From positions 1 to 35,907 of the forward strand of contig RFPI01000013.1 in the NCBI GenBank assembly GCA_009926205.1: DNA of 35,907 nt, given 5' to 3'. Positions 8,433-19,376 of the stretch are shown one piece after another (positions within the stretch are counted from its first letter, which is position 1; the number at the start of each line of letters is the position of its first letter). The position numbers and the translations under genes are program-made. The notes under the pieces are model-generated. The model was not told the origin of the DNA and did no database searches. It worked only from the letters and a program-made list of their open reading frames with translations. This stretch comes from Methylophilaceae bacterium (lineage in GTDB: Bacteria; Pseudomonadota; Gammaproteobacteria; Burkholderiales; Methylophilaceae).

Positions 8433-9122
8433 TCAATGAGTCACAGCATACAGGCCATGCTGGGCGATATAGTCTGCCACTTGCGGACACACTAGATGCT
8501 GCAAACTCAATCCTTGTTGAACACGTTGGCGAATATCACTAGACGCAATATTGGGTGCGTCTATATCTAGCATCACTATCCGTCCATGTGCTGTGGCATG
8601 TAATTCAGACCAGTCCTGAGCGCCATGTTGCTGCCATAACGCTGCTGCGCCACCCTGCCAATCTTGTTCGCAATTTGGTCTGGCAATCACAGCGAAATGG
8701 CAATAGTCGAGTAAGCGATCCCATGCTTTCCAATGCTCAATTTGCGCGAATGCGTCGCTGCCTAACAGCCAAACCAAACGGTCATCCCAGCCTAATTCCT
8801 CACGCAGGGATTGCAAACTGTCTATCGTATAAGAGGTGCCGCCACGCAATATTTCACGTTGGTCTATGCACATATGTTGTTGTTGCAAAGCGGGCAAGGA
8901 TTGCAGGGCGAGTTGCAGCATATTCAGCCTATCCAAACTGCTGGTGCTGGGCTGGTCTTTTAGTGCAGGAATCGCGGTAGGGATAAAACGCAGTTGCTGA
9001 AGCTTGAGTTGTTTGAGTGCGTTTTGTGCGATATGCGTATGGCCCAGATGCACGGGGTTAAACGTGCCTCCGAGTATGCCTATGGCCGGGAATGAGTCAG
9101 CTAAAAGAGGGGCGCTTGGCAT
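8433..9122 (-). CDS. nadD: Nicotinate-nucleotide adenylyltransferase
   Basis: NadD joins nicotinate mononucleotide and ATP to deamido-NAD, a central step in NAD synthesis. The nucleotidyltransferase signature GILGGTFNPVHLGHTHIA covers residues 14-31 (GxFNPxHxGH), and ASSDIRQRV near the C-terminus matches the ISSTxIR motif. The 229-aa length is normal. The ATG at 9122 lies eight bases after the proA stop and has no clear ribosome-binding site, so it is probably translated by coupling to proA. In many proteobacteria nadD is followed by rsfS and rlmH; here the next gene is the convergent bioD. Confidence 0.96.
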   Translation of the reverse strand: MPSAPLLADSFPAIGILGGTFNPVHLGHTHIAQNALKQLKLQQLRFIPTAIPALKDQPSTSSLDRLNMLQLALQSLPALQQQHMCIDQREILRGGTSYTIDSLQSLREELGWDDRLVWLLGSDAFAQIEHWKAWDRLLDYCHFAVIARPNCEQDWQGGAAALWQQHGAQDWSELHATAHGRIVMLDIDAPNIASSDIRQRVQQGLSLQHLVCPQVADYIAQHGLYAVTH

Positions 9123-9130
9123 CGCTAGAA

Positions 9131-10387
9131 TTAGCTGCGCACCTGACCATCACCCAGCACGATATATTTTTCTGAGGTGAGACCTTCTAGACCGACAGGA
9201 CCTCGCGCGTGTAGCTTGTCGGTAGAAATCCCAATTTCTGCACCCAAGCCATATTCGAAACCATCGGCAAATCGCGTCGAGGCATTCACCATCACGCTAC
9301 TACTATCTACCTCGCGTAAAAAGCGACGTGCTTTGCTGTAGTTTTCTGTGACGATGGATTCAGTGTGCTGCGATGAATATTGATTGATATGTGCAATCGC
9401 TGCATCCAGTCCCGCAATTACCTTGCAAGAAATGATCGCATCCAAATACTCGGTATAGTAGTCTTGCTCGGTAGCCGCTTTGGCTTGAGGAAGCCATTGT
9501 CTAGTCTGCTCACAACCACGAATTTCCATGCCTTTATCCAATAACATTTTGCCTATGAGAGGCAAAGCGCGCTCAGCGATAGAGGCCGCCACCAAGAGTG
9601 ACTCGGCAGTATTGCAGGTACCAAGGCGCTGCGTCTTGGAATTCTCGACAATACGCAGGGCTTTGTCTAAATCCGCTTCATCATCAATATACACATGGCA
9701 GTTACCATCCAAGTGTTTAATCACAGGAATCGTTGCTTCGTTGCTTATACGCTCGATCAAACTTTTACCACCGCGTGGCACGATCACATCGACATATTGT
9801 TTCATGGTAATCATGGCGCCAACGGCAGCACGGTCAGTAGTCTCTATCACTTGCACAGCAGCACTGGGTAAGCCAGCGATTTGCAGACCTTGTTGCACGA
9901 TATTGGCCAATACTTGATTGCAATGAATGGCCTCTGAGCCGCCACGCAAAATGGTGGCATTGCCGGACTTGATACATAGGCCTGCCGCGTCTACCGTGAC
10001 ATTGGGTCTGGCTTCATAAATGATGCCTATCACACCAAGAGGCACGCGCATCTTGCCCACTTGTATGCCTGAAGGACGATATTTGAGATCGCGAATCTCG
10101 CCAATAGGGTCGGCTAAGGCTGCAATTTGTGACAATCCTTCGGCCATGCCATGGACGGACTTTTCTGTTAGTGTCAGGCGATCTAGCATGGCGCTATCCA
10201 AGCCATTGGCCTTGGCTTGCGCGAGGTCTTGTTGGTTGGCGGCCAAAATTTTGTCTTGCTGACGCAATATCATGTCGGCAATCGCATTCAGCGCTTGATT
10301 CTTGGTGCGCGTGTCGGCCTTGGCCATCGCACGTGAAGCCTCGCGGGCTTGCACCCCAACCTGATTCATATATTGCGCAATATCCAT
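9131..10387 (-). CDS. proA: Glutamate-5-semialdehyde dehydrogenase (gamma-glutamyl phosphate reductase)
   Basis: ProA reduces gamma-glutamyl phosphate with NADPH to glutamate-5-semialdehyde, the second step of proline synthesis. It belongs to the aldehyde dehydrogenase superfamily. The catalytic cysteine is C258 in [11 protein letters not shown]. Other conserved blocks are [20 protein letters not shown] (about 124-143), VPRGGKSLI and the C-terminal [11 protein letters not shown]. The length of 418 aa is typical. AGGGAA seven bases or so before the ATG at 10387 is a good ribosome-binding site. The partner kinase gene proB is not in this window. Confidence 0.97.
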   Translation of the reverse strand: MDIAQYMNQVGVQAREASRAMAKADTRTKNQALNAIADMILRQQDKILAANQQDLAQAKANGLDSAMLDRLTLTEKSVHGMAEGLSQIAALADPIGEIRDLKYRPSGIQVGKMRVPLGVIGIIYEARPNVTVDAAGLCIKSGNATILRGGSEAIHCNQVLANIVQQGLQIAGLPSAAVQVIETTDRAAVGAMITMKQYVDVIVPRGGKSLIERISNEATIPVIKHLDGNCHVYIDDEADLDKALRIVENSKTQRLGTCNTAESLLVAASIAERALPLIGKMLLDKGMEIRGCEQTRQWLPQAKAATEQDYYTEYLDAIISCKVIAGLDAAIAHINQYSSQHTESIVTENYSKARRFLREVDSSSVMVNASTRFADGFEYGLGAEIGISTDKLHARGPVGLEGLTSEKYIVLGDGQVRS

Positions 10388-10453
10388 GCTATTCCCTGTC
10401 TGACTTGTTGGTCTGAATAATGACCATCGTCTTCGTCTGTCTGTAAAAATATT

Positions 10454-11482
10454 TTATCTTGTTCTGCTTTGTCTGGCGGCTATCCTTGCCAAGCCGATAC
10501 TCAAGCGGTCTAACTCTAGCCATGGATCGCCTTGCAAAATGCCTTTGACCATTTTATCAATATCCGCCAACTTTAGCAGTGCGGCTTGCAGTTGGCGCAG
10601 AGTGTAACGGCTTAGCGCACGTTTGGCCAATTGTTGACGATCGCCAAATAACTTCGCTTGAGCAAGAGCAGTCTGTTGAGACATGCCTTGCGCCTCGGCT
10701 TGCTTCACCTTAAGCACGGGGCGTAATGTCCAAATCAAAGGATTCATGACGGCGATGGCGGCTACGCCTTCTTCTTGCAAGCCATTCAGCATGCGTGAGG
10801 TGCGAGCAATATCACCATTAAATATCGCTTCACTCAGTTGATTTTCATCAAAACGCGAGACATTCAACACGGCAGCACGGATCGCTTGACCGTCGATGAC
10901 ACCCGCAGGAAACATCAGTGCTAGCTTCTCAATTTCCTGATGAGCGGCGAGTAAATTGCCCTCAACTTGTTGTGCCAAAAACTTTAGCGTGTCGGTATCT
11001 GTGCTTTGTTGGTTTGCCGCCATGCGTTGCGCTATCCATGTAGGCAATTGCTCCGGGGGCACCTCTAGCAAAGGGATAAAAACGCTATCCTGTTCAAACT
11101 GTTGATAAGCCGTGGCTTTGGTTTCACGCCAGTCTAGCTCGGGCATCATCACAATACACACAGTATCAGGCAGACCATCACGCGCAATTTGCGCCAGTAC
11201 TGGCCAGCCTTCAACGCCAGGTTTGCCATTTGGAATACTGAGTTCTAGGATTCTCAAACTCGAGAACAGGGATTGGGATTGCGCAAAGGTTTGGATTTGC
11301 TTCCAATCAAAATAGCGGTCGCAGATAAAGGCCTGCCGCTCTGAATAGCCTTTTTGCTTTAGGCTGCTTCGTAATAAATCTAGGGATTCTTTTAACGCGA
11401 GAGGTTCATCTCCGACCAAGGCATAACAAGGTTTCAAGCCTTTCTCTAGATGCGCGGCGAGTTGTGATGCCTGCAATCTCAT
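10454..11482 (-). CDS. holA: DNA polymerase III subunit delta
   Basis: HolA is the delta subunit of the clamp loader that opens the beta sliding clamp for loading at replication sites. The 342-aa product matches the family across its length. It has the N-terminal region CYALVGDEPLALKESLDLLR (about 19-38), a middle section with QSLFSSLRILELSIPNGKPG where the clamp-binding residues normally lie, and the C-terminal collar helices ending LDRLSIGLARIAARQ. It starts five bases after the lptE stop. The lptE-holA pair downstream of leuS is a classic proteobacterial arrangement, which strengthens both calls. Confidence 0.95.
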   Translation of the reverse strand: MRLQASQLAAHLEKGLKPCYALVGDEPLALKESLDLLRSSLKQKGYSERQAFICDRYFDWKQIQTFAQSQSLFSSLRILELSIPNGKPGVEGWPVLAQIARDGLPDTVCIVMMPELDWRETKATAYQQFEQDSVFIPLLEVPPEQLPTWIAQRMAANQQSTDTDTLKFLAQQVEGNLLAAHQEIEKLALMFPAGVIDGQAIRAAVLNVSRFDENQLSEAIFNGDIARTSRMLNGLQEEGVAAIAVMNPLIWTLRPVLKVKQAEAQGMSQQTALAQAKLFGDRQQLAKRALSRYTLRQLQAALLKLADIDKMVKGILQGDPWLELDRLSIGLARIAARQSRTR

Positions 11483-11487
11483 GGTGA

Positions 11488-12054
11488 TTATTGCGGAGTT
11501 TCGGTTTCTTCGGATTGATTGCTGACCGAGGGTTGATGAGCAGAGAGTGCGCGCATAATTTGTCTGATGGCGTCACTACGCATATTGTCATATAGGATAA
11601 CTTCCTCATAAGCTTTACCTAAGGCTTCAGCATCTGCATAGGAGAAATCACGGCGATTTTCAATCGATTGGCTTCTGGCCCAAGTGCTCTGGCCTTTATC
11701 TTTCAATCTATAAGATACAGTATAAAAAAGCTCAAATTCACGCACCGCACCGCTACTGGTACCTACCGAACTACCCAAGGATAAAATACGCTTAGATTTA
11801 CTTTCATTCATTATTTCTAAGCTGACATCAGCAAGATCGGGATTGTTGACGACTTTGACGCCGCTATTTTTCATACTGCGTGTCAATTCACGCCCCAACT
11901 CTGATTGGCCGTTAGAAATATAAATCGTTTTGAAAGAGAGGTTAGCGTAACCTTTTAGATGAAAGCCACAAGCACTGACCATCAATAACAATGCGATTAA
12001 CAGGCCTCTTAAAGTCCTTTGGGAAATAGAATTGTTAATGTCAGCCAATTGCAT
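11488..12054 (-). CDS. lptE: LPS-assembly lipoprotein LptE
   Basis: LptE is the outer-membrane lipoprotein that plugs the LptD barrel and helps insert lipopolysaccharide into the outer leaflet. A lipoprotein signal peptide ends in LMVSAC, with the acylated cysteine at C29, followed by GFHLKG, the typical start of mature LptE. The mature domain (about 160 residues) contains the usual DLADVSLEI and VREFELFYTVSYRL strands. The C-terminal 20 residues are Ser/Glu-rich and probably disordered. The gene sits two bases after the leuS stop, so it is co-transcribed and probably translationally coupled. Confidence 0.93.
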   Translation of the reverse strand: MQLADINNSISQRTLRGLLIALLLMVSACGFHLKGYANLSFKTIYISNGQSELGRELTRSMKNSGVKVVNNPDLADVSLEIMNESKSKRILSLGSSVGTSSGAVREFELFYTVSYRLKDKGQSTWARSQSIENRRDFSYADAEALGKAYEEVILYDNMRSDAIRQIMRALSAHQPSVSNQSEETETPQ

Positions 12055-12056
12055 GT

Positions 12057-14660
<2,604 letters not shown>

Positions 14661-14677
14661 TCAAAAAAATGCTAATT

Positions 14678-14683
14678 ATTATA
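14678..14683 (-). promoter_or_regulatory. Probable -10 box of the leuS operon promoter
   Basis: The minus strand reads TATAAT at 14683-14678, 32 bases before the leuS start codon, which gives a leader of about 25 bases. No good -35 box is present at 16-18 bases upstream. A T-run follows in the leader. It is the only promoter-like element in the 76-base gap between ychF and leuS. Confidence 0.5.
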
Positions 14684-14721
14684 CCTGAACAGGGCTCATG
14701 GGTTCTCTGCGTGCCGCGGAA

Positions 14722-15807
14722 CTAGACGTTAAATCTAAAATGCATCACATCGCCATCTTGCACGATATAGTCTTTACCTTCCAAGCGCATCTTGCCGGCT
14801 TCTTTCGCCGCTTGTTCACCCTTGTACTGGATGTAGTCGGCATAGCTAATCACCTCGGCACGGATAAATCCACGCTCAAAGTCGGTATGAATCACACCCG
14901 CAGCTTGAGGTGCCGTTGCGCCTTTGCGTATGGTCCAAGCGCGAACCTCTTTCACCCCAGCGGTGAAATAGGTCTCCAACCCTAGTAACTGATAGGCAGC
15001 GCGGATAACGCGATTTAGGCCAGGTTCATCCAAACCCAATTCGGATAAAAACAATAATTTATCTTCATCACTAAGATCAGAAATTTCTGCCTCAATCTTG
15101 GCACAAATGCTCACCACGGGCGCATTTTCTTGTTTGCCTAGCGCCAACACTTTGTCTAGGTGAGGATTGTTATCAAACCCTTGTTCGTCGACATTGGCGA
15201 TATACATCACCGGTTTTACAGTGATTAGACACAAGGGCTTGATTAATTGATATTCGTCTGCGCTAAGTCCAAGCGTGCGCGCTGGTTTGCCTTGATTCAG
15301 ACCTTCTTGGATGCGATTAAGGATGGCACATAAAGCAATGGCCTCTTTGTCTCCGGATTTGGCTTTTTTGCCCTCGCGTTGCAAAGTCTTTTCAACGGTT
15401 TCCATATCTGCCAATGCTAATTCCGTATTGATGGTTTCAATATCTGCCAGCGGGTCTACCTTGTTGGCCACATGCACCACATTGGCATCATTAAAGCAAC
15501 GCACCACATGGGCGATGGCGTCGGTTTCGCGAATATTGGCCAGAAACTTATTACCCAAACCTTCACCTTTGGACGCACCAGCGACCAAACCTGCGATGTC
15601 GACAAACTCAACGATGGCCGGCTGCACCTTTTGAGGTTGCACAATATCAATCAAAGGTTGCATGCGTGGATCGGGCACTTCCACCACGCCCACATTGGGT
15701 TCTATGGTACAGAAGGGATAGTTCTCAGCTGCGATACCTGCTTTGGTAATGGCGTTGAACAAGGTGGATTTGCCTACATTAGGAAGGCCAACAATACCGC
15801 ATTTCAT
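14722..15807 (-). CDS. ychF: Redox-regulated ATPase YchF (OLA1 family)
   Basis: YchF is a universally conserved Obg-related P-loop NTPase that prefers ATP and binds ribosomes. It has been linked to stress and redox responses. The 361-aa product shows the P-loop GLPNVGKST (7-15), the switch region [10 protein letters not shown], the G3-like [18 protein letters not shown] and a C-terminal TGS domain ending in [11 protein letters not shown]. It lies 19 bases after pth on the same strand; the pth-ychF pair is widely conserved in proteobacteria. GTGAG upstream serves as a modest ribosome-binding site. Confidence 0.97.
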   Translation of the reverse strand: MKCGIVGLPNVGKSTLFNAITKAGIAAENYPFCTIEPNVGVVEVPDPRMQPLIDIVQPQKVQPAIVEFVDIAGLVAGASKGEGLGNKFLANIRETDAIAHVVRCFNDANVVHVANKVDPLADIETINTELALADMETVEKTLQREGKKAKSGDKEAIALCAILNRIQEGLNQGKPARTLGLSADEYQLIKPLCLITVKPVMYIANVDEQGFDNNPHLDKVLALGKQENAPVVSICAKIEAEISDLSDEDKLLFLSELGLDEPGLNRVIRAAYQLLGLETYFTAGVKEVRAWTIRKGATAPQAAGVIHTDFERGFIRAEVISYADYIQYKGEQAAKEAGKMRLEGKDYIVQDGDVMHFRFNV

Positions 15808-15826
15808 AATTTACTCACTTTAGCGT

Positions 15827-16444
15827 TTACTTATTTGATAGATTTGCTTTTGCATCTGTATGCAAGCGTAACATGGCTTGTTCAAAATCACCCTGCAATA
15901 GTAATGGAAGCACAAGCAGACTCTGATCCATAGATGATTCAATCGCATTCATTTCATTCAAGCTAGGGGCGCGCAACACAAAATTGACCACCTCTTCGCT
16001 TTTGCCGGGATGGCCTATGCCCATTCTTAGCCGCCAAAAATCTGGGGTACCCAAGGCGGCAATAATATCGCGCAAACCATTGTGTCCGCCGTGCCCACCC
16101 CCCTTTTTGAGCTTGCTTACGCCCACAGGCAAATCGAGCTCATCATGGATGACCAAAATCGCTTGTGGTGGGATTTTGTAAAACTTGGCCAAAGCTGACA
16201 CCGCACGACCACTCGCATTCATAAAAGTGTCAGGTTTTAATAACCAAACATCCTGTGATGGTTTGCTCGTGGCAGATGAAAAATTGAGTTTGCCAGCCTG
16301 ACCGAAAAATTTACTTTCTTGATTCAAGCGACTATTGCTTTGCGCGCACAACAAATCCACCCACCAAAATCCTGCATTGTGGCGGGTTTTGCTGTATTCG
16401 TTACCCGGATTACCGAGCCCGACGATGAGTTGTATCGCTTGCAT
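15827..16444 (-). CDS. pth: Peptidyl-tRNA hydrolase
   Basis: Pth releases peptides from prematurely dropped-off peptidyl-tRNAs so that the tRNA can be reused. The N-terminus LIVGLGNPGNEYSKTRHNAGF carries the catalytic histidine H22 (motif written here as GLGNPG and TRHNAGF). DELDLP and GGHGGHNGLRDI are also present, and the 205-aa length is normal. The ATG at 16444 has a GAGG ribosome-binding site that directly abuts the T-run of the terminator upstream. That makes its expression sensitive to readthrough from rplY, unless a promoter lies inside the terminator region. Confidence 0.97.
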   Translation of the reverse strand: MQAIQLIVGLGNPGNEYSKTRHNAGFWWVDLLCAQSNSRLNQESKFFGQAGKLNFSSATSKPSQDVWLLKPDTFMNASGRAVSALAKFYKIPPQAILVIHDELDLPVGVSKLKKGGGHGGHNGLRDIIAALGTPDFWRLRMGIGHPGKSEEVVNFVLRAPSLNEMNAIESSMDQSLLVLPLLLQGDFEQAMLRLHTDAKANLSNK

Positions 16445-16455
16445 TAGTTAGCCTC

Positions 16456-16494
16456 AAAAAAATAACGCGCGTCCTGATAGGAATCGCGCGTTAT
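16456..16494 (-). terminator. Intrinsic terminator between rplY and pth
   Basis: On the minus strand a perfect ten-base stem ATAACGCGCG / CGCGCGTTAT (arms at 16494-16485 and 16471-16462) is extended inward by TCCT/AGGA pairing with a two-base bulge, and is followed by seven T residues. It lies 20 bases after the rplY stop and ends only a few bases before the pth ribosome-binding site. Confidence 0.88.
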
Positions 16495-16513
16495 ATTTTG
16501 CATCATGGCAATA

Positions 16514-17149
16514 TTAGCCTTCGGCAGCTGGTGCCTCAGCAGCTGGTGCCGCGCTGGATTCTTCATCAGCACTTGAGCTACCACGAGTCTTAGCAACGCT
16601 GGCAACTGCAGCGTCGTTACCATGGGAGAGTTGTACGAACTCTACGCCAGATGGCAATTTAATTTCGGACAAGTGGATAGATTGACCGATATTCAGGTTG
16701 CCCATATCGACTTCGATAAATTCTGGCAAGTCTTTAGGTAAGCAGCTGATGTCAGCTTCGGTCAAGATGTGTGCAGGGATACCGCCGTTTAACTTAACAC
16801 CAGGACATGTATCTGCATTCACGAAGTGCAATGGCACCTTCACGTGAATCTTCTCTGTCGCGCTCACACGTTGGAAGTCGATGTGTTGCAAGGTATTACG
16901 CACTGGGTGCATTTGATAGTCACGTAATAAAACGGACTCTTTATTACCTTCAACATTCAAGGTCAAAATTGACGCATGGAAAGCTTCGTGACGGAACTCT
17001 AAGAACAGTTCTTTGTGGTCAAATTCCACATTGACTGCATCCTTGTGTGCGCCATAGATAATGCCTGGTACTTTACCTGCGCGGCGAAGACGGCGGCTCG
17101 CACCCGTTCCTTTCGCGTTACGCAGTGTTGCTCTAATTTCAATAGCCAT
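16514..17149 (-). CDS. rplY: 50S ribosomal protein L25/general stress protein Ctc
   Basis: L25 binds 5S rRNA in the large ribosomal subunit; the long two-domain form is known as CTC or TL5. The 211-aa product has the N-terminal L25 domain ([29 protein letters not shown], residues about 4-33, shown in part here), followed by the TL5-type beta domain. It ends in a disordered Ser/Ala/Glu tail with repeats of the kind [14 protein letters not shown] lies seven bases before the ATG at 17149. It is preceded by a 136-base leader with two hairpins after prs and followed by a terminator. Confidence 0.96.
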   Translation of the reverse strand: MAIEIRATLRNAKGTGASRRLRRAGKVPGIIYGAHKDAVNVEFDHKELFLEFRHEAFHASILTLNVEGNKESVLLRDYQMHPVRNTLQHIDFQRVSATEKIHVKVPLHFVNADTCPGVKLNGGIPAHILTEADISCLPKDLPEFIEVDMGNLNIGQSIHLSEIKLPSGVEFVQLSHGNDAAVASVAKTRGSSSADEESSAAPAAEAPAAEG

Positions 17150-17171
17150 TTGCTACTCCTAAAAATAAATT

Positions 17172-17259
17172 GGCTCGGTATTGCAACCGAACCAACCGGT
17201 TTATGCTGACACCCGCGACCAGATGACAGCGATGAATGGCAAAGTGTTGAGACTTTGCC
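17172..17259 (-). promoter_or_regulatory. Two hairpins in the prs-rplY gap
   Basis: In the minus-strand transcript an eight-base perfect stem GGCAAAGT / ACTTTGCC with loop CTCAAC (17259-17238) is followed by a second stem GGTTCGGT / ACCGAGCC with one G-U pair and loop TGCAAT (17193-17172). The second ends about ten bases before the rplY ribosome-binding site. Neither is followed by a T-run, so neither looks like a terminator. They could be a processing or stability element of the prs-rplY message, or a regulatory leader of rplY. Confidence 0.45.
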
Positions 17260-17285
17260 GAAAAACTTAAATTCTTTGCAACAAA

Positions 17286-18218
17286 TTAGTCCTCAAACAG
17301 AGAACTAACAGAATCTTCATTACTAATGCGGCGTATGGTTTCCGCCATTAATTCGCCTACGGTAAGCTGGCGTACTTTCTTGCAACGCACAGCGTCATCA
17401 CGCAATGGGATGGTATCTGTTACCACTAGTTCATCTAAGTCAGAGAACTCGATGCGTTCTACCGCAGAACCTGACAGTACTGGGTGTGTACAGTAGGCGA
17501 CTACTTTTTCTGCGCCTTTTAGTTTCAACGCAGTCGCTGCTTCGCAAAGGGTATTCGCGGTATCCACCATATCGTCCATAATGACGCAGGTACGGCCAGC
17601 AACATCACCAATAATATTCATTACTTTCGAAACATTGGGTTTGGGACGACGTTTATCAATAATCGCCAAGTCAGAGCCCATTTGTTTCGCCAATGCTCGG
17701 GCGCGAACTACACCGCCTACATCAGGAGAAACCACCACTAAATTATCGTGGTTCAGTTTTGTTAAATCGCTCAATAACACCGGTGAGGCATAAATATTAT
17801 CTACCGGGATATCAAAAAACCCTTGAATCTGGTCTGAGTGCAAATCCATAGTGAGCAAACGATTCACACCTACGCTGGTGAGCATATTCGCTACCACCTT
17901 AGCGGTAATGGCGACTCGTGCAGAGCGTGGTCGACGATCTTGGCGCGAATAACCAAAATAAGGAATCGCTGCAGTAATACGACCCGCTGAGGCACGACGA
18001 AGTGCGTCAACCATCACCATCACTTCCATCAAACTGTCATTGACAGGCTGGCAAGTGGATTGCAACAAAAACACATCTTTACCACGCACATTGTCGAGGA
18101 TTTCGACCATCACTTCGCCATCACTGAAGCGGTCGACCGTAGCGCGCCCCATTTGGATACCCAAATGCTTTACAACTATCTCGGCCAGCTTTGGATTGGC
18201 TGTGCCGGTAAATACCAT
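17286..18218 (-). CDS. prs: Ribose-phosphate pyrophosphokinase (PRPP synthetase)
   Basis: Prs makes 5-phosphoribosyl-1-pyrophosphate from ribose 5-phosphate and ATP, feeding purine, pyrimidine, histidine, tryptophan and NAD synthesis. Family motifs include [11 protein letters not shown] near residue 33, [18 protein letters not shown] around 94-111, the divalent-metal and PRPP-binding region [18 protein letters not shown], and [14 protein letters not shown]. The start at 18218 gives 310 aa, the usual size, with an AGAGG ribosome-binding site. Frames running up to 18305 add an unlike 29-residue stretch that overlaps the terminator after tRNA-Gln and were rejected. The gene is followed by rplY, a common pairing. 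Confidence 0.97.
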   Translation of the reverse strand: MVFTGTANPKLAEIVVKHLGIQMGRATVDRFSDGEVMVEILDNVRGKDVFLLQSTCQPVNDSLMEVMVMVDALRRASAGRITAAIPYFGYSRQDRRPRSARVAITAKVVANMLTSVGVNRLLTMDLHSDQIQGFFDIPVDNIYASPVLLSDLTKLNHDNLVVVSPDVGGVVRARALAKQMGSDLAIIDKRRPKPNVSKVMNIIGDVAGRTCVIMDDMVDTANTLCEAATALKLKGAEKVVAYCTHPVLSGSAVERIEFSDLDELVVTDTIPLRDDAVRCKKVRQLTVGELMAETIRRISNEDSVSSLFED

Positions 18219-18274
18219 GATGTCGCCTCTGGCCACAGTGGGATTCCTCGTCGTTTTAGTGCATGATACAAAAA

Positions 18275-18301
18275 CAAAAAAGCGTGTATTGCCTACACGC
18301 T
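18275..18301 (-). terminator. Intrinsic terminator after tRNA-Gln
   Basis: On the minus strand an eight-base perfect stem AGCGTGTA / TACACGCT with loop GGCAA (18301-18281) is followed by six Ts and then a second T-run after one G. It lies ten bases past the CCA end of the tRNA and about 57 bases before the prs start codon. Confidence 0.85.
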
Positions 18302-18311
18302 CCAAAAAATT

Positions 18312-18388
18312 TGGCTGGGGAGGAAGGATTCGAACCTTCGCATGCCGGAATCAAAATCCGGTGCCTTAACCAGCTTGGCGACTCCCCA
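18312..18388 (-). tRNA. tRNA-Gln (anticodon UUG)
   Basis: The 77-base minus-strand gene folds as a cloverleaf. Acceptor arms are TGGGGAG and CTCCCCA, with discriminator G and an encoded CCA end. The anticodon stem CCGGA/TCCGG encloses the loop TTTTGAT with anticodon TTG, and the T arm GAAGG/CCTTC encloses loop TTCGAAT. It lies 13 bases after the ispE stop, with a small hairpin AACGCA/TGCGTT in between that could help separate it from the ispE message. It is followed by its own terminator. The ispE-tRNA-Gln-prs order is conserved in many proteobacteria. Confidence 0.97.
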
Positions 18389-18401
18389 AACGCATTCTGC
18401 G

Positions 18402-19364
18402 TTAAGCACTCAAATTATACAGCGGATGCTGCGTTAAACCGAGAGCAAAACAAGAAAAAAGTGCTACTCCAGCAAGCTGATTTGGTATGTTGAGCTGACG
18501 CATATACAGGTCGGCATCATTCACCATCTCTGACTGTTGAAGTTGTATAAATGCCGAGGCACCTGAACCACTCATTTTTGCCCTTCCATGCATAGATAAC
18601 CATTGCAGGCAGGCCTTTACAGCAGGGTAACGTTGACATACCACAGCTTCTAAATCATTGTGAAATTGCTTGGCATTTTCATCTCGATGAGAAACTGAAT
18701 CTTGCTTGCTTTCAGAGGTAGGCAAATTGCCTGCCTCGAAAAAGGCGGCTATTGTCGTGGGATTTGTGTTTCTTGTCAATTCCTCAGCGCGAAATATTTC
18801 AGCGGTAGAGACATGGATATGTGGCGTTAATACTAGATATTGGGCAGGTGCTAAGTGAATTGGGCTGAGCTGTTCCCCTATGCCTTGCACCCAAGCGTTT
18901 TGGCCAAAAATAAAAAATGGCACATCTGCGCCCAATTGCAATCCCAAGGTCATTAATTGCTGGCGATTTAAACCGCACTGCCACAGGTGATTGAGCGCGA
19001 TCAAAACTGTTGCAGCGTCCGAACTGCCGCCGCCTAGTCCCGCACCCATAGGAATGCGTTTGTCCAGTGCTATCTCTACCCCATGTGGAGATTGCGTTTC
19101 GCTTTTCAGTAATTGAGCTGCACGAACGCACAAGTCTTGATCTGGCGGCGTGTTAGGCAGAGGTGTGAGTTGGCGTATTTGCCCATCATGGTTGGTTTTG
19201 AGATATACCGTGTCTTGCAAGTCAATCAGACGGAACACGCTTTGTAACAGGTGATAACCATCGTCACGCCGCCCTGTAATATGTAAAAATAAATTCAGTT
19301 TGGCGGGTGCGGCAAAGGCTTCAAAGCCTTGTTCAGTCCAATGATGTGAGCTAGCAGATTCCAT
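18402..19364 (-). CDS. ispE: 4-diphosphocytidyl-2-C-methyl-D-erythritol kinase
   Basis: IspE phosphorylates CDP-methylerythritol in the non-mevalonate isoprenoid pathway. It is a GHMP-family kinase. The N-terminal substrate motif APAKLNLFLHITGRRDDGYH (about 18-38) and the ATP-binding glycine-rich loop PMGAGLGGGSSDAATVL (about 105-121) are clear, as is the C-terminal MSGSGASAF. At 320 aa it is longer than the usual 280-300, mainly because of an extra polar stretch (TSESKQDSVSHRDENAKQF) before the conserved NDLE motif. It starts 12 bases after the lolB stop without a strong ribosome-binding site. Confidence 0.96.
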   Translation of the reverse strand: MESASSHHWTEQGFEAFAAPAKLNLFLHITGRRDDGYHLLQSVFRLIDLQDTVYLKTNHDGQIRQLTPLPNTPPDQDLCVRAAQLLKSETQSPHGVEIALDKRIPMGAGLGGGSSDAATVLIALNHLWQCGLNRQQLMTLGLQLGADVPFFIFGQNAWVQGIGEQLSPIHLAPAQYLVLTPHIHVSTAEIFRAEELTRNTNPTTIAAFFEAGNLPTSESKQDSVSHRDENAKQFHNDLEAVVCQRYPAVKACLQWLSMHGRAKMSGSGASAFIQLQQSEMVNDADLYMRQLNIPNQLAGVALFSCFALGLTQHPLYNLSA

Positions 19365-19376
19365 AAGGATGGAACT

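Noticed and set aside
8555-8980. A 141-residue plus-strand frame inside nadD
   Set aside because: nadD carries clear family motifs in the other direction; this frame is a shadow without a ribosome-binding site.
10388-10453. Several CAGAC/GACAG copies and a GGTC/GACC pairing in the holA-proA gap
   Set aside because: The copies are short and irregularly spaced and the stem is only four bases, so chance is a sufficient explanation.
18219-18305. A 29-residue N-terminal extension of Prs
   Set aside because: It would begin inside the tRNA-Gln terminator region and has no counterpart in the family; the ATG at 18218 has a proper ribosome-binding site and gives the standard length.
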